Below, piece after piece: positions 44,930 to 55,488 of a stretch of DNA of 64,000 bases. Both the position numbers and the translations under genes were made by a program. Origin of the DNA: Cynocephalus volans. Its lineage: Eukaryota; Chordata; Mammalia; Dermoptera; Cynocephalidae. The stretch covers positions 21,923,577 to 21,987,576 of the forward strand of contig NC_084462.1 of the NCBI RefSeq assembly GCF_027409185.1. The letters are read 5' to 3'. Position 1 is the stretch's first letter, and each line of letters opens with the position of its first letter. The notes beneath the pieces were generated by a model that ran no database searches, was not told the DNA's origin, and saw nothing but the letters and a program-made list of their open reading frames with translations.

Positions 44930-45093
44930 TTTTTTTTTAAAAGATGACCGGTAAGGGGATCTTAACCCTTGACTTGGTGTTGTCAGCACCACGCTCAGCC
45001 AGTGAGCGAACTGGCCATCCGTATATGGGATCCGAACCCGGGGCCTTGGCGCTATCAGCACCGCACTCTACCGAGTGAGCCACGGGCCGGCCC
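44930..45093 (-). mobile_element. Dimeric tRNA-Ile SINE
   Basis: Minus-strand dimer inserted in the tail of the preceding SINE; AAAAATAAAAATAT-type duplication flanks it. Confidence 0.88.
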
Positions 45094-45246
45094 AAAAATA
45101 AAAATATTTAAAAAGACATGAAAAGCACCAACCTAAAAGGAAAAGATTGGTACATTCAACTACTTTAAAGTCAAGAACTTATCTTTTTCTGGATACCATT
45201 AAAAGGGTGAAAAGGCAGGCCACAGAGTGGGAGAAGATATTTGCAG

Positions 45247-45353
45247 GTTGGCCAGTCAGATCAGTCAGTGAGAGTGTGGTGCTGATGAGAGCAAAGTCCA
45301 GGGTTCAGTCCCTGTGCTGTCCAGGTGCAAAAAAAAAAAAAAAAAAAAAAAAA
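45247..45353 (+). mobile_element. Monomeric tRNA-Ile SINE, diverged
   Basis: Degenerate A and B boxes plus a long A run (45329-45352). ATTTGCA is duplicated at both sides. Confidence 0.7.
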
Positions 45354-45820
45354 ATTTGCAACACATAACCAACAGGGCTAGGGCCCAGAATATAGAAAGA
45401 ACTGCATATCAGTTAGAAAAAGACACACGTCCAAATGGGGGAGGGCAAAAAACTTGAACAGGCTCTTTAAAAAAAAGGGAAAACAAATGACCAATAAACT
45501 AATGGAAAAGTACTCAACCTCAGCAGTAAGCAGGGAAAAGCAAATTAAACCCACAATGAGATGCCTTCCAGATTGGCTGAGTGGAAGTATGTTTGGTGCT
45601 GTCACTGGGGAAATCAGTGACGTCATCTAGGAAAGCTGAAGACAGGAATGCCCCGTGGTCTAGTGATGCCTTAGGTAATATACACTCCAGGAGCATGTGT
45701 AGGGACATTCTTAGCAGCATTGTTTGCAGCAGACCCAAGTGTCCATCTGCAGTGGAATGGATAGAGAAGTGTGATATAGTCACTCAATGGAATATTACTG
45801 GCAATTGAAAATTAAGTACA

Positions 45821-45971
45821 GGGCCGGCCTGTGGCTCACTCTGGAGAGTGCGGTGCTGATAACACCGGGGCCCCGGGTTCGGATCCCATATAGGGATGGC
45901 CAGTTCGCTCACTGGCTGAGCGTGGTGCTGACAACACCAAGTCAAGGGTTAGGATCCCCTTACCGGTCATC

Positions 45972-46002
<31 letters not shown>
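45821..46002 (+). mobile_element. Dimeric tRNA-Ile SINE
   Basis: Complete dimer; GAAAATTAAGTACA at 45807-45820 is repeated with one change at 46003-46016. Confidence 0.92.
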
Positions 46003-46379
46003 GAAAATGAAGTACAACTAAATGCAACAACATGGGTGAATCTTGAGCATATGCCGAGTGATGAAAGCCAGACCCAAGAGAGTACCTATGATCCCATTTA
46101 TATGTGAAGTTCAAAAACAGGCAAGAACTTCGTTATGTTTGAGGATATACATTTGGTAAAAGCACCAAGACAAGGAAGTACTTACCATAATATTGCCATA
46201 ACAACGAGGATGCGGATGCCTTTGGCATGGGGGTGACTGGCAGTATTCTAGTTCTTGATCCAGGTGGTGGTTACTTAGGTTGTGCTTTATAATAATTCAC
46301 ACTTTGGATATGTCTACACACTTTTCTCTGTATATTGTATTTTAGAATTAAGAAAGGTGTTTTTTAAAAGGACATTTGG

Positions 46380-46550
46380 GGAGCCGGCCCGTGGCTCACT
46401 CAGGAGAGTGTGGTGCTGATAACACCAAGGCCACGGGTTAGGATCCCATATAGGGATGGCCGTTTTGCTCACTGGGTGAGCGTGGTGCTGACAACACCAA
46501 GTCAAGGGTTAAGATCGCCTTACCGGTCATCTTTTAAAAATAAATAAAAT
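46380..46550 (+). mobile_element. Dimeric tRNA-Ile SINE
   Basis: Complete dimer with a perfect 14-bp duplication AAAAGGACATTTGG (46366-46379 and 46551-46564). Confidence 0.93.
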
Positions 46551-46898
46551 AAAAGGACATTTGGTAAAAGCAGCTGTCCTAATTTTACAAGAACAGGTTA
46601 ACATCCAGTGGCAGCATCACACATGATTTTTAAAAATGCCATATCTCCCACAATCCAGAAAAAGACAAGATGAACTTCCCTGGAGGATGCAGAGGGCTCT
46701 GGGTTGATGGTGACACCAGTGTCAAGGATGAAGAGAAGCTTGAGTGAAGTCATTTCAAGAAAAGTGAGAATGAAAAACATTTTCTAAAGATAATATTGTA
46801 TGCAAAATGTGATTTGCAATATGTATGTAAAACTAAATTAATAAATATTATAAATAGACATCAGTTTCATTTTCATTCTCAGAAAGTTGATCAAATCT

Positions 46899-46957
46899 CC
46901 CCAGGTCAAGGGTTCAGTTCCCCATACCAGCCAGCTGCCAAACACCAAACCAAACAG
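46899..46957 (+). mobile_element. Truncated monomeric SINE
   Basis: Only the B-box half remains (GGTTCAGTTCCCCATACCAG). An AGAAAGTTGA(T/C)CAAATCT duplication flanks it, so it was already 5'-truncated at insertion. Confidence 0.7.
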
Positions 46958-47591
46958 AAAGTTGACCAAATCTTTTGAGGGAGCTACTTTTGGGGAAAGA
47001 GGAGCTCACCCTGCATATGTGCAGACCCAGTAGCCATTGTCAGCCCCTTCTGACTTTATCTGCAGAGACAAAGTAATTTGCCTATGTTCATGCAGCTAGT
47101 CAGAATTCTTGGGTTGTAAACCAAAACTTGAAAGGGAACCTGTGTTGATGGTTATTGTGTAGCTTGTAGAATCAACAGAAAGCTGGAAAGCCAGATTCAG
47201 AAAGCAGACAAGAGTCAAGGGCAGCTGAGAGCCAAATCCACAGCTCACGCTTGCACAGCAACAGCCTGATTGAGATGTGGCATCCATGCTGTTGGGCATC
47301 ACCACTGCCACTACCTCTGCTCACTTCTGGCCCTGGATGCTGGCTGCTGCTGCCACGGGTGGAATGAATTCCCAGCTATTTATCCTTTTTGTCACTCACT
47401 GCAGACCTAAAGTCATAGGCTCAAACTGAGTCCTTTGCCCATATCTTAGGGACTAGGGGTTTGAGAGAGCAAGGATCTTGCTTTTGAGGACCCCTACTCT
47501 GGGAACCACTGTTTCTCTGCACTCTCACCCAGAACACTTCTGACCCCAGATGTGTGGGCTTTTTCCCACATCTATCTATTTTCTGACACTG

Positions 47592-48790
47592 GCTGGGGGT
47601 CCTACAATTCAATTCAATTCTGACACCATCTACCTGGAGTTAGTGGCAGCTCGCACAAGTTAAGGGCTCAGTCCCACAAGACTGCCCCCACTCCAGATGC
47701 CAGTCGCATGCCCAGGGCCTCCCATACTTAAGACTGGCTGGCTATAAAATTGGGGTTCCTACAGCCCCATTCTTGGGTTAGATAATTTGCTACAATGTCT
47801 CATAGAAGTCAGGGAAACATTTTACTTATGTTTACCTGTTTATTATGAAAGATTGTGGAATATACTATAAAGCATATGTACTTCACAGGGCCTAGTTTTC
47901 CAAAGTCTTGCAGTTTCAAATATTGACCTTGCGAGGACAGGAAGTTTCCCTCAGGCTATAAGTCTCTGTTGCAAGATAAGGATTGTGGCACAGCAGGTTG
48001 CTGGCTCAAAGACAGACTAGTTACTGATTGTTATATAAAGATACTGAGAAATTGCTGTGAAGAAGGAATGTTTGCTAAGATCAAACTGCTGTTGACAGGA
48101 CCACTTAATTGCCCTACTGGAATGTCATCTGACTTGTTTCACTGAAGGTTACCAGCCTATACTGTTAAACTATAACCCCACATTTGTTCTCTTCCTGTAA
48201 CTTCCTGGTCTGGAAAATAAATGCAGGAAGAGAACCCCAGTTCGGTGTTAATTTCCCAAGGAAGGGATAGCTCTCGCCTGAGCGTCCCAAAGGGAGATTA
48301 ACCACTTCGGGGCCTCTCACTGCTCAGTAGAGATAGGCTTTGAGTAATCCTTTGCGTCTCCGTCACCAGGGGAAGTGGGGTGAATCCTTGGGGGGCGAAG
48401 CAACGCAAAGCAACAAAGGATACACCTCAGGAGCAATCAGATGGAAGAGATGCATAGCTCAAGGTATGAGGGGAGGGGGTAGGAAGCTCCCACGCCCTCT
48501 CCAGCCACCACACCCTCCCAGTACCTCAATATGCTCACCTACCCAGGCAGTTCATCAAATCTCACCGAATTCTTACAGAACTAAATCTCCAGCCCCCTCT
48601 CCCATTCTGGAGGTTGATGGTTCCAAGTCTAATCACTTGATCTTTCTGGCAGTCAGCCCCCATAGGAGGCTAAAGCCACCTCATTAACATAAACTCAGGT
48701 GTGATGAATAACAAAAGACAGTCCAATCACTCAGGAAACTCCAAGGGTTTTAGATGCTCTGTGCCAGAAACTGGGGACAAAGGCCAAATC
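47592..48790 (-). mobile_element. Old LTR in antisense, interrupted by a younger LTR
   Basis: 47592-47876 and about 48416-48790 form one diverged LTR-like repeat in minus orientation. A second, plus-orientation stretch of the same family lies at 48975-49065 and continues at 58035: 'GCATCTGAAGTGGGGGCAGT' there is the reverse complement of text near 47680. I do not assign a family name. Confidence 0.5.
47877..48415 (+). mobile_element. Candidate solo LTR, 539 bp
   Basis: It starts TGTACTTCAC and ends AGCAACA (TG…CA). It contains TATAAA at 48034-48039 and AATAAA at 48216-48221, and 7-bp flanks AAG(C/G)ATA differ at one base. Inserted in the older antisense LTR. Family unknown. Confidence 0.45.
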
Positions 48791-48856
48791 TACTTATTAC
48801 ACCACACCTACAAAGACACCCAGATTTCCCAACCAATAAAAGGATTCACACACTGT

Positions 48857-48968
48857 CCCTTCTGACTTGCTTTGGACCAGCGGCTCCCAGGATCCTTTTC
48901 CAACTACCGTCTCGTGACCTGCATATGAGGGATTTGTGACCCAGTCTGCACAATAGGTTTGAAGGGTC
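48857..48968 (+). repeat. Fragment shared with the class III ERV 5' LTR region
   Basis: The first 26 bp match 58133-58158, and the rest match 58625-58712 (CCTGCATATGAGGGATTTGT…), as if the interior had been deleted. Confidence 0.6.
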
Positions 48969-49061
48969 CCCGACTTCATAGCCAGCCAGTCTTAAGAATG
49001 GGAGGCCTTGGGCATGTGGCTGGCATCTGAAGTGGGGGCAGTCTTGTGGGACTGAGTCTTT

Positions 49062-49065
49062 GTGT
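49062..49065. other. Target-site duplication, GTGT (left)
   Basis: GTGT here and at 58035-58038 flank the provirus. Four-base duplications are the gammaretroviral standard, so both ends belong to one integration. Confidence 0.9.
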
Positions 49066-49840
49066 TGAGAGACTGATTTGGGCAATCACTCAGTCAGGAG
49101 AGACCCTCCCAAGGAACAACGAGCCCACGGCTTCGGATGCAATTAGCAAGAGGTTTTATTGAACACACGGGTACCCGGGCGGCTCAGTCTCTCGGTAGAC
49201 TGGCGCGCCGAGTAGAGTTTTTGAGCTTGTTTTATAGCAAAAAGCGCGGGTACAGAAGCGAGAAGCAAGGTAATTGGTCGGTTTAAACAAGGCCAGGGAA
49301 AAAGCGCGGGTCGTGTGGGAGTTCTTGAAACAGCCGAAGGGCGCCCTGGAAACTGCTCTGGGAGGCCTAGTGCAAGCTGATAACAGAAGCTGAAAGAAGC
49401 GAGTTAATCACTTAGGGACAGCAAAAACTTTCACAGGGCGGTTTCTTTCTTAGGTTGTCTAGATACATCCAGATACAGCTCTTGGTGTTATCAGTCAGAG
49501 ACAGCATAGGTGGGAAACAGCAAAGGCAGGCAGAACTTAAAATTTTTCTAAGTACAGCACAATTTTTAACCTTCAATTTTCACCACAGGTGTTGGGGGGC
49601 TTTTAAACAAGAACACTTTTCAAACAGTAAAAATGGCATAAGCTAAGAACACTTTTCAAACAGTAAAAATGGCATAAGCTAAGAACACTTTTCAAACAGT
49701 AAAAATGGCATAAGCTAAGAACACTTTTCAAACAGTAAAAATGGCATAAGCTAAATCAGTCTACCTCGCACACCCCTTTATGAATTTCTTGGCCTTGCGG
49801 AATGGCGTTACTGCGGCTAGCTTGGAAAACACTTCTTTCA
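49066..49840 (-). repeat. Gammaretrovirus 3' LTR
   Basis: Same length and apparently same sequence as the 5' LTR (constant offset 8194). TATAAA is at 49231-49236, AATAAA at 49155-49160 and the U3 repeats at 49609-49752. Confidence 0.96.
49609..49752 (-). promoter_or_regulatory. U3 enhancer array, 4 x 36 bp (3' LTR)
   Basis: Four tandem perfect 36-bp units (each containing AACACTTTTCAAACAGTAAA on the plus strand) near the 5' end of U3, where gammaretroviral enhancers lie. Repeat number often sets tissue tropism in this group. Confidence 0.9.
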
Positions 49841-49856
49841 TTCCCCCATTTCTCTT
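49841..49856 (-). other. 3' polypurine tract
   Basis: In sense GAGAAATGGGGGAA, directly abutting the TGAAAG start of the 3' LTR. It primes plus-strand DNA synthesis in this family. Confidence 0.9.
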
Positions 49857-49883
49857 GTGGGAAGCTCTAATCTTAGAGCGAAT

Positions 49884-51893
49884 TTAGAGGTTGTCCTCGT
49901 TGTCTAGGGTCTGATATTTTTGTCTAAGGACCAGAATTTTTACTGCACTTACCCTGTCATTGATGAACTGGACTAACCTATTGATGATGCAGGGCCCGAG
50001 GGTGAACAACAGAAGGAGGAGCAATAGGGGCCCGGCGATGGTTGATAGGAGGGTAGTGAACCAAGGGGAGTTATTGAACCACCCTTCATACCAGTTTTGG
50101 TTTTTCTGGCGCTCCAACTGTCTTTTATCTAGTCTCTCTTTGAGTTTTCTCATGGAGTCTCGCACCACACCTGAGTGGTCTACATAAAAACAGCACTCTT
50201 CTTTTAGGGCCGCGCAGAGGCCTCCTTCTCTTAGAAACAGTAGGTCAAGGCCTCTTCTATTTTGGAGTACTACCTCCGATAGGGAAGTCAGCGAGTCCTC
50301 CAGCTTGCTGATTGAGTCCTGGAGGACCCGGAGGTCAGTATCCATGGCGGTCTGGAGGCTGGCTAGGCCTTGTTGGAGGTCTATGGGCCCTTTAACTAGG
50401 GCGGATGCGCCAGTACCTATACCTGCTGCGACCCCCAACCCCAGAAGAACAGCTAGGGTAAGTGAGACAGGCTCTCTTTTAACCCTGGGGTGAGGATCGT
50501 CATAGGCCTGCAACAAAGTTTCTTCAGAATGGTAATAGATGCGAGGGACCAGCTGGATCAGGATACAGAAATCTTTAGACTGATTAAAAACTGAGGTGGA
50601 GAGGCAGGGGGTGAGGCCGGTGCTGCAGGCCCACCAGCTATGGTTGGTGGGGAGCAGGTACTGATGTTCCGTGGAGGAGTTGATGGGTAGGGTCTGATTG
50701 CAAAGATGCTGATGGGTAGAGGGCACCTTTCCTATGCACGACCCGTGTCCTGAGACCTCAGTGAGGGTAAGCTTTCCTTGGCTCTCCCAGCGGCACTGGG
50801 TATAGTTGGAGGTATAAGTGAAGGCCCCTCCTAAGGAGGCAACTCCTTCATAATAAGGGGGACCCAAGGCCAAACAGAGCCAGCAAGACTTTGTGGCGTC
50901 TGGGTCGGTAGCATTTAAGGCTAGGAAGGCCCCCCTCACAAGGCCAAAGAGTCTGTCGCCCGTGGTGGGAGACAGGGTGTTCAGGACAACACTTCCCTCC
51001 AGTACCGTGGGGACTTGGCTAGGAGCCGCCGAGGGTTGAGAGATGGGCGGCGCTTCCCTCGTTGGGGAAGGGGGGTTTTTGTTAGGGGGTCCTTGTTTCG
51101 CAAGGACGGAGTTGGGGCCCACTGTCTCAGCTGGCTTGCTGGTGATCTCTAACCGAATGGTCAACTGTACGCCTGGATATCCAGACACATAGAATCCCAA
51201 TCCCCAGGTTTTTCCTATTATCCACTCTTTGGATTGCCGTCCTTGTTCTGTGAAACTTATTTTAAGGGGGTTACACCAGCCGGTTTTTTCACAGGTTGCC
51301 AGTAGGGCACCCCATGATCGCTCTGTGTCATTCCATTTTACAGTTATGAGGTCCCAGGAGGACGTAGGTTGCCAATAAACAGTCCCCGTGGTTTCACAAC
51401 CCCATTCTTTACAATACAGGGATTTTAGCCCTCCACACCTTCTAGCTTCTGAAAGGGACCGGCCATCCCGGGGACACACGTAGAAGGTGGAACTTGCCAT
51501 TCTGGTCCTAGCCTTAGGGTAGCTGCATCCTATGGCTCCCCAGGTGATCTGTCTATAAGCATTCTCATAGTTTGAGTCAGGGGGTCTGACTCTCTTAGAG
51601 GTTGATACATCGGTTTCTGGGATATCCCAGGACTCAAGACCGGCCGCCAGAGCACATACATCAGGTGTAAGAATGGGCCACCAAGTCCAAGGGGGCTGGA
51701 CTTTCTCTGTCTTCCAGACAACGTTCCCAGTTTGGGACAGTACCTGCCAGGTGAGGGTCACAGGCTGGTGAGGGTTTTCACTCCAACTCGTTCTGCCGCC
51801 GCCGAAAACGCAGCTTAAGAGGATGATCAGTCTTTTCCAGCTCCCAAGACTCATCTGGTGCCGAGGGTGGTGCAGGCTTGAGGTGAGAAGCAT
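49884..51893 (-). CDS. env: Env: surface and transmembrane glycoprotein, open
   Basis: 669 codons, no stop. A second Met at residue 14 precedes the hydrophobic signal peptide ([10 protein letters not shown]) and may be the true start. The surface subunit has a receptor-binding region, a proline-rich hinge (about 265-295) and the CWLC disulfide-isomerase motif (337-340). The RVKR furin site is at 470-473. The transmembrane subunit has a fusion peptide, the CX6CC motif (560-568, pairing with CWLC), a membrane anchor (about 615-637) and a cytoplasmic tail with a YQTL-type motif. N-glycosylation sequons are present. Everything expected of a gammaretroviral Env with covalent SU-TM linkage is visible. 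The nearest family memory is GaLV/KoRV/FeLV-B type; receptor use is not inferable from this sequence alone. Confidence 0.96.
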   Translation of the reverse strand: MLLTSSLHHPRHQMSLGSWKRLIILLSCVFGGGRTSWSENPHQPVTLTWQVLSQTGNVVWKTEKVQPPWTWWPILTPDVCALAAGLESWDIPETDVSTSKRVRPPDSNYENAYRQITWGAIGCSYPKARTRMASSTFYVCPRDGRSLSEARRCGGLKSLYCKEWGCETTGTVYWQPTSSWDLITVKWNDTERSWGALLATCEKTGWCNPLKISFTEQGRQSKEWIIGKTWGLGFYVSGYPGVQLTIRLEITSKPAETVGPNSVLAKQGPPNKNPPSPTREAPPISQPSAAPSQVPTVLEGSVVLNTLSPTTGDRLFGLVRGAFLALNATDPDATKSCWLCLALGPPYYEGVASLGGAFTYTSNYTQCRWESQGKLTLTEVSGHGSCIGKVPSTHQHLCNQTLPINSSTEHQYLLPTNHSWWACSTGLTPCLSTSVFNQSKDFCILIQLVPRIYYHSEETLLQAYDDPHPRVKREPVSLTLAVLLGLGVAAGIGTGASALVKGPIDLQQGLASLQTAMDTDLRVLQDSISKLEDSLTSLSEVVLQNRRGLDLLFLREGGLCAALKEECCFYVDHSGVVRDSMRKLKERLDKRQLERQKNQNWYEGWFNNSPWFTTLLSTIAGPLLLLLLLFTLGPCIINRLVQFINDRVSAVKILVLRQKYQTLDNEDNL

Positions 51894-54800
51894 GGACCCA
51901 GGCAGCGATACCGTCGACTTTTACTGCGGTCGGGGTGGTCAGCAACACCAGGTACGGGCCTTTCCACCGAGGCTCAAGGCTGCTGGGTCGGTGGCGTCTG
52001 ACAAGCACTCGGTCTCCGACCTGGAACGGGTGGGGGATTGTCACGGTACCGGGCTTGTACACCTCCTTGATCTGGTCCCAGATCTGGGTCCTCACAACTT
52101 CTAAAGCCTTTAAATGAGTAAATAAGACAGGGAGAAAATTATCATTGGGACCCAATGTCCCTCCAGACTCGAGTATGGGGGGCGGTCCCCCATAGAGAAT
52201 TTCATAAGGAGTTAGACCAAACTGGCCAGGGGTATTCCTGGCTCTGAGCAGCGCTAAGGGAAGGAGGGCCACCCAGTCTTTTTCACCGGTCTCTAAGGCT
52301 AATTTGGTTAAGGTCTCTTTGATTGTCCTGTTCATTCTTTCTACCTGACCTGAGCTCTGGGGTCTATACGCACAGTGTAACTTCCAATTTATCCCCAGTT
52401 GAGTGGCCAGTCCCTGACTTATCTGAGCAACAAAGGCTGGGCCATTGTCTGACCCGAGTACCTTAGGGATCCCGAAGCGGGGTAGAATTTCCTCTAATAT
52501 CTTTTTGCAGACGGTCAGGGCCGTTTCAGTTTTGGTAGGAAAAGCTTCTACCCATCCGGAAAAAGTGTCTATGAATACCAGCAGATACCTGTTTCCATAC
52601 TGGCCAGGCTTTACCTCTGTGAAGTCTACCTCCCAGTACACGCCGGGTCGATCTCCTCGTTGTCTTTTTCCGATCTCTCGGTAGGTTGGGACCGCATTAG
52701 TCATGACATAAGCCTGACACCGACTGGTGACCTCGCGAACTACAGACTGGAGGTTCGGGATGAGGAGGCTGGTGCGGTTTACTAATTGGAGAAGCTTTTC
52801 TGGTCCTAAGTGTGTCAACTGATGCAACCGCTGAATAAATTCTTTCCCCCGGTCAGGGGTGAGCTCTCTTGGCTCGGCCTTAACCTGGGCGGGTTCGATT
52901 AGCTCTTGAGGTTTTGTAGTTTCTGCCAGCACTCTGGTCGACAGGGCGGCTTGTTTTGCAGCCTCGTCGGCCCTCCGGTTCCCAGTGGCCACAGGGTCAT
53001 TTCCCCTCTGGTGGCCGGGGCAGTGGATAATGGCGACCCGCTTAGGGAGGTGAATGGCCTCTAGCAGGGCCAAAATTTCTTCCTTGTTTTTAATGTCTTT
53101 TCCCGCAGAAGTGAGCAACCCCCTCTGTTTATATATTGCCCCATGAATGTGAGCAGTGGCAAAAGCATACCTGCTGTCGGTGTAGATGTTGATGTTTTTC
53201 CCTTCGGCCAGGCGTAATGCCTGCGTCAAAGCCACTAGTTCGGCCTTCTGGGCTGACGTACCTTCTGGCAGGCTGCTTGTCCACACCGTCCGCTTGCCAT
53301 CTACGATGGCGGCCCCTGCTCTCCGCTTACCCTCCGCGATGAAACTGCTACCGTCCGTATACCAGGCTGGCACCCCGGGCAATGGCTGGTCCTTCAGGTC
53401 TCGTCGAGTTCCAGTTTCTTCGGCGAGGATCTCTGAGCACCTGTGTACTGGGGTGGCTTCCGATTCGACTGGTAGGAGGGTAGCTGGGTTCAGGATGGCA
53501 GGGGGTGCAAACGATATCCTTTCATTTAGCAGCAGGCTCTGGTAATGAGTCATCCTGGCATTGGTCATCCACCGGTCGGGGGGCTGCCGCACAATGCTTT
53601 CGAGGCTATGGGGAGCAATCACAGTCACATTCTGTCCCAAGGTTAACTTATCAGCGTCCTTGAGAAGGAGTGCCACGGCTGCAACCGCTTTCAGGCAGGT
53701 TGGCCACCCGCTAGCCACCGGATCCAATTTTTTTGATAGGTAAGCTACTGGCCGCCGCCAGGGTCCTAAAGTCTGAGTAAGCACTCCCCGGGCCACACCG
53801 GCCCTCTCATCTACGTATAGAGTAAATGGTTTGGTGAGGTCTGGGAGGGCCAAAGCGGGGGCTGACAGCAAGGCTTTTTTTATGTGGTCAAAAGCTTTCT
53901 GATGTTCCTCAGTCCAGGTAAAAGGGAGGCTTTCCTTTGTTAAGGGATACAGGGGTGCAGCTAGGGAAGCAAACCCAGGGATCCAGAGCCTGCAGAATCC
54001 TGCAGTGCCCAGAAATTCACGGACCTGTCTGGGGGTCGTGGGAGCGGGGATCTTCATAACAGTAGCCTTTCGGGCCGGGGTCAGCCACCTTTTTCCCCCC
54101 CTGAGTAGGTACCCCAGATAGGTGACCTCTCTTTGGCAGAGCTGGGCCTTTTTAGCCGATACCCGGTACCCTAATTTACTCAATTCCTGTAGGAGCTTCT
54201 GTGTCCCTTCTTTGCAGTCTCTATATGTGGGGGCTGCCACCAAGAGGTCGTCTACATATTGGAGTAGCACTACCTGAGGGTTGAGGGCCCTAAAGGGGGC
54301 CAAATCTCGGTGGAGGGCCTCGTCGAAGAGAGTGGGAGAGTTCTTGAACCCTTGGGGCAGCCGTGTCCAGGTCAACTGACCTGTGTTACCTTTTTCTGGG
54401 TCTTTCCACTCGAACGCGAATAGCGGCTGGCTGCTGGGGTGTAGCTTGAGGCAGAAAAAGGCATCCTTGAGATCTAAGACTGAATACCAAGTGTGGCTGG
54501 GCGGAAGGGAACTCAGAAGGCTGTAAGGGTTTGGGACGGTGGGATGAATATCCTGTACCCTTTTATTAATTTCTCTCAGGTCCTGGACTGGCCGATAGTC
54601 ATTGGTCCCTGGCTTTTTTACAGGTAGTAGAGGGGTATTCCAGGGCGATTGACAGGGCACCAAGACCCCTAGGTCTAAGAACCTCTGGATGTGGGGTCTG
54701 ATACCTTCCCGGGCTTCCTTGCTCATTGGATATTGTCGAACAGCCACCGGTGAGGCACCTGATCTTAGTTCCACTACCACTGGTGGGACTTGATTGGCCA

Positions 54801-55272
54801 GTCCCATGCCTGCCCTCTCTGCCCATACAGTGGGAAAAAGTTGGAGCCAGGATGGGTCGATAGAGGAGGGACCTGGCTTTTCATGTAGCCGGTATTCTTC
54901 TTCTAGGTTCAGGGTCAGGCACAGTGTAGGGCGGTCTTCCCATGTTACTTGTGGGCCCTCAGCAGAAAACTGGATCTGGGCCTTTAGTTTGGTTAAGAGG
55001 TCCCTACCCAACAAAGGGGCGGGGCACTCGGGTATGACCAGAAAGGAGTGGGTCACCTGTTTATGTCCAGCCTTTAAAAGTCTCTTTGTGGTCCAGGGGT
55101 AGACTTTGCTCCCTGTTGCTCCTTGTACGACTGTCCGTCTGGACCCTACCCTTCCCAGGGGTTGGGTCAAAACTGAATGTTCAGCCCCGGTATCGACCAG
55201 GAACTCAATGGGAGTCCCCTCCACAGTCAGCGTTATCCTGGGTTCGGGGAGGGGGTCCGAACCTTGACTCCC
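51778..55272 (-). CDS. pol: Pol: protease, reverse transcriptase, RNase H, integrase
   Basis: 1164 codons follow the gag UAG without interruption. The protease active site is DTGA (about residue 27 after the UAG). The reverse transcriptase has LPQGFKNSP and YVDD (about 339-342). RNase H shows [22 protein letters not shown] and [10 protein letters not shown]. Integrase has an N-terminal zinc-finger region, a DDE core ([23 protein letters not shown]) and a C-terminal tail that overlaps env by 116 bp. One odd point: the last zinc-finger cysteine is a tyrosine (codon 52708-52710; CQAY in place of CxxC). That finger supports integrase multimerisation in retroviruses. Length fits the family. Confidence 0.95.
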   Translation of the reverse strand, partial: GSQGSDPLPEPRITLTVEGTPIEFLVDTGAEHSVLTQPLGRVGSRRTVVQGATGSKVYPWTTKRLLKAGHKQVTHSFLVIPECPAPLLGRDLLTKLKAQIQFSAEGPQVTWEDRPTLCLTLNLEEEYRLHEKPGPSSIDPSWLQLFPTVWAERAGMGLANQVPPVVVELRSGASPVAVRQYPMSKEAREGIRPHIQRFLDLGVLVPCQSPWNTPLLPVKKPGTNDYRPVQDLREINKRVQDIHPTVPNPYSLLSSLPPSHTWYSVLDLKDAFFCLKLHPSSQPLFAFEWKDPEKGNTGQLTWTRLPQGFKNSPTLFDEALHRDLAPFRALNPQVVLLQYVDDLLVAAPTYRDCKEGTQKLLQELSKLGYRVSAKKAQLCQREVTYLGYLLRGGKRWLTPARKATVMKIPAPTTPRQVREFLGTAGFCRLWIPGFASLAAPLYPLTKESLPFTWTEEHQKAFDHIKKALLSAPALALPDLTKPFTLYVDERAGVARGVLTQTLGPWRRPVAYLSKKLDPVASGWPTCLKAVAAVALLLKDADKLTLGQNVTVIAPHSLESIVRQPPDRWMTNARMTHYQSLLLNERISFAPPAILNPATLLPVESEATPVHRCSEILAEETGTRRDLKDQPLPGVPAWYTDGSSFIAEGKRRAGAAIVDGKRTVWTSSLPEGTSAQKAELVALTQALRLAEGKNINIYTDSRYAFATAHIHGAIYKQRGLLTSAGKDIKNKEEILALLEAIHLPKRVAIIHCPGHQRGNDPVATGNRRADEAAKQAALSTRVLAETTKPQELIEPAQVKAEPRELTPDRGKEFIQRLHQLTHLGPEKLLQLVNRTSLLIPNLQSVVREVTSRCQAYVMTNAVPTYREIGKRQRGDRPGVYWEVDFTEVKPGQYGNRYLLVFIDTFSGWVEAFPTKTETALTVCKKILEEILPRFGIPKVLGSDNGPAFVAQISQGLATQLGINWKLHCAYRPQSSGQVERMNRTIKETLTKLALETGEKDWVALLPLALLRARNTPGQFGLTPYEILYGGPPPILESGGTLGPNDNFLPVLFTHLKALEVVRTQIWDQIKEVYKPGTVTIPHPFQVGDRVLVRRHRPSSLEPRWKGPYLVLLTTPTAVKVDGIAAWVHASHLKPAPPSAPDESWELEKTDHPLKLRFRRRQNELE

Positions 55273-55488
55273 CTAGTCATCTAGGGACAGAACTTTGGCT
55301 TCTCTGACGTTTTTCTTTCGGGGACATTCTCTTGCCCAGTGACCCTTTTCTTTACAGTATGCGCACTGGTCTTTGTCCAGAGGAGATCTTTTATCCCTAG
55401 GTGTCTTTCTTGCCTGGTTGCTCAAATTCCCTGTCTGCCTATCTCTAGAACCTTTTTCACTTATCACTGCGGCCAAAATCCTAGTCAA
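55273..55488 (-). CDS. gag: Gag nucleocapsid segment, out of frame with capsid
   Basis: This segment reads [11 protein letters not shown] and then a basic region with one CCHC zinc knuckle ([14 protein letters not shown]), and ends LSLDD before TAG at 55273-55275. It is displaced by one base from the upstream gag frame. The UAG is followed by GGG, the context that directs about 5-10 percent readthrough into pol in gammaretroviruses. Confidence 0.93.
   Translation of the reverse strand: MTRILAAVISEKGSRDRQTGNLSNQARKTPRDKRSPLDKDQCAYCKEKGHWARECPRKKNVREAKVLSLDD

Larger units (their letters stand above)
44650..46365 (+). mobile_element. Old L1 ORF2 end and 3' UTR, interrupted by SINEs
   Basis: Diverged L1 in plus orientation: '…GAAGATATTTGCAGG' (ORF2 tail), 'CAATGGAATATTACTGGCA', 'ATGCAACAACATGGGTGAAT', 'GGTGGTGGTTACTTAGG'. 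Two SINEs at 44816-45093, one at 45247-45353 and one at 45821-46002 split it. No open frame remains. Confidence 0.65.
40500..49061. other. TECPR1-BRI3 intergenic region, repeat-rich
   Basis: I find no credible exon or RNA gene. Recognisable contents are MIR, L2, an L1 tail, seven tRNA-Ile SINE copies or fragments and old LTRs, listed separately. 43000-44640 shows nothing I can name. Confidence 0.6.

Noticed and set aside
49455-49646. 63-codon ORF present identically in both LTRs
   Set aside because: Antisense to U3 and duplicated only because the LTRs are duplicated; no motif.
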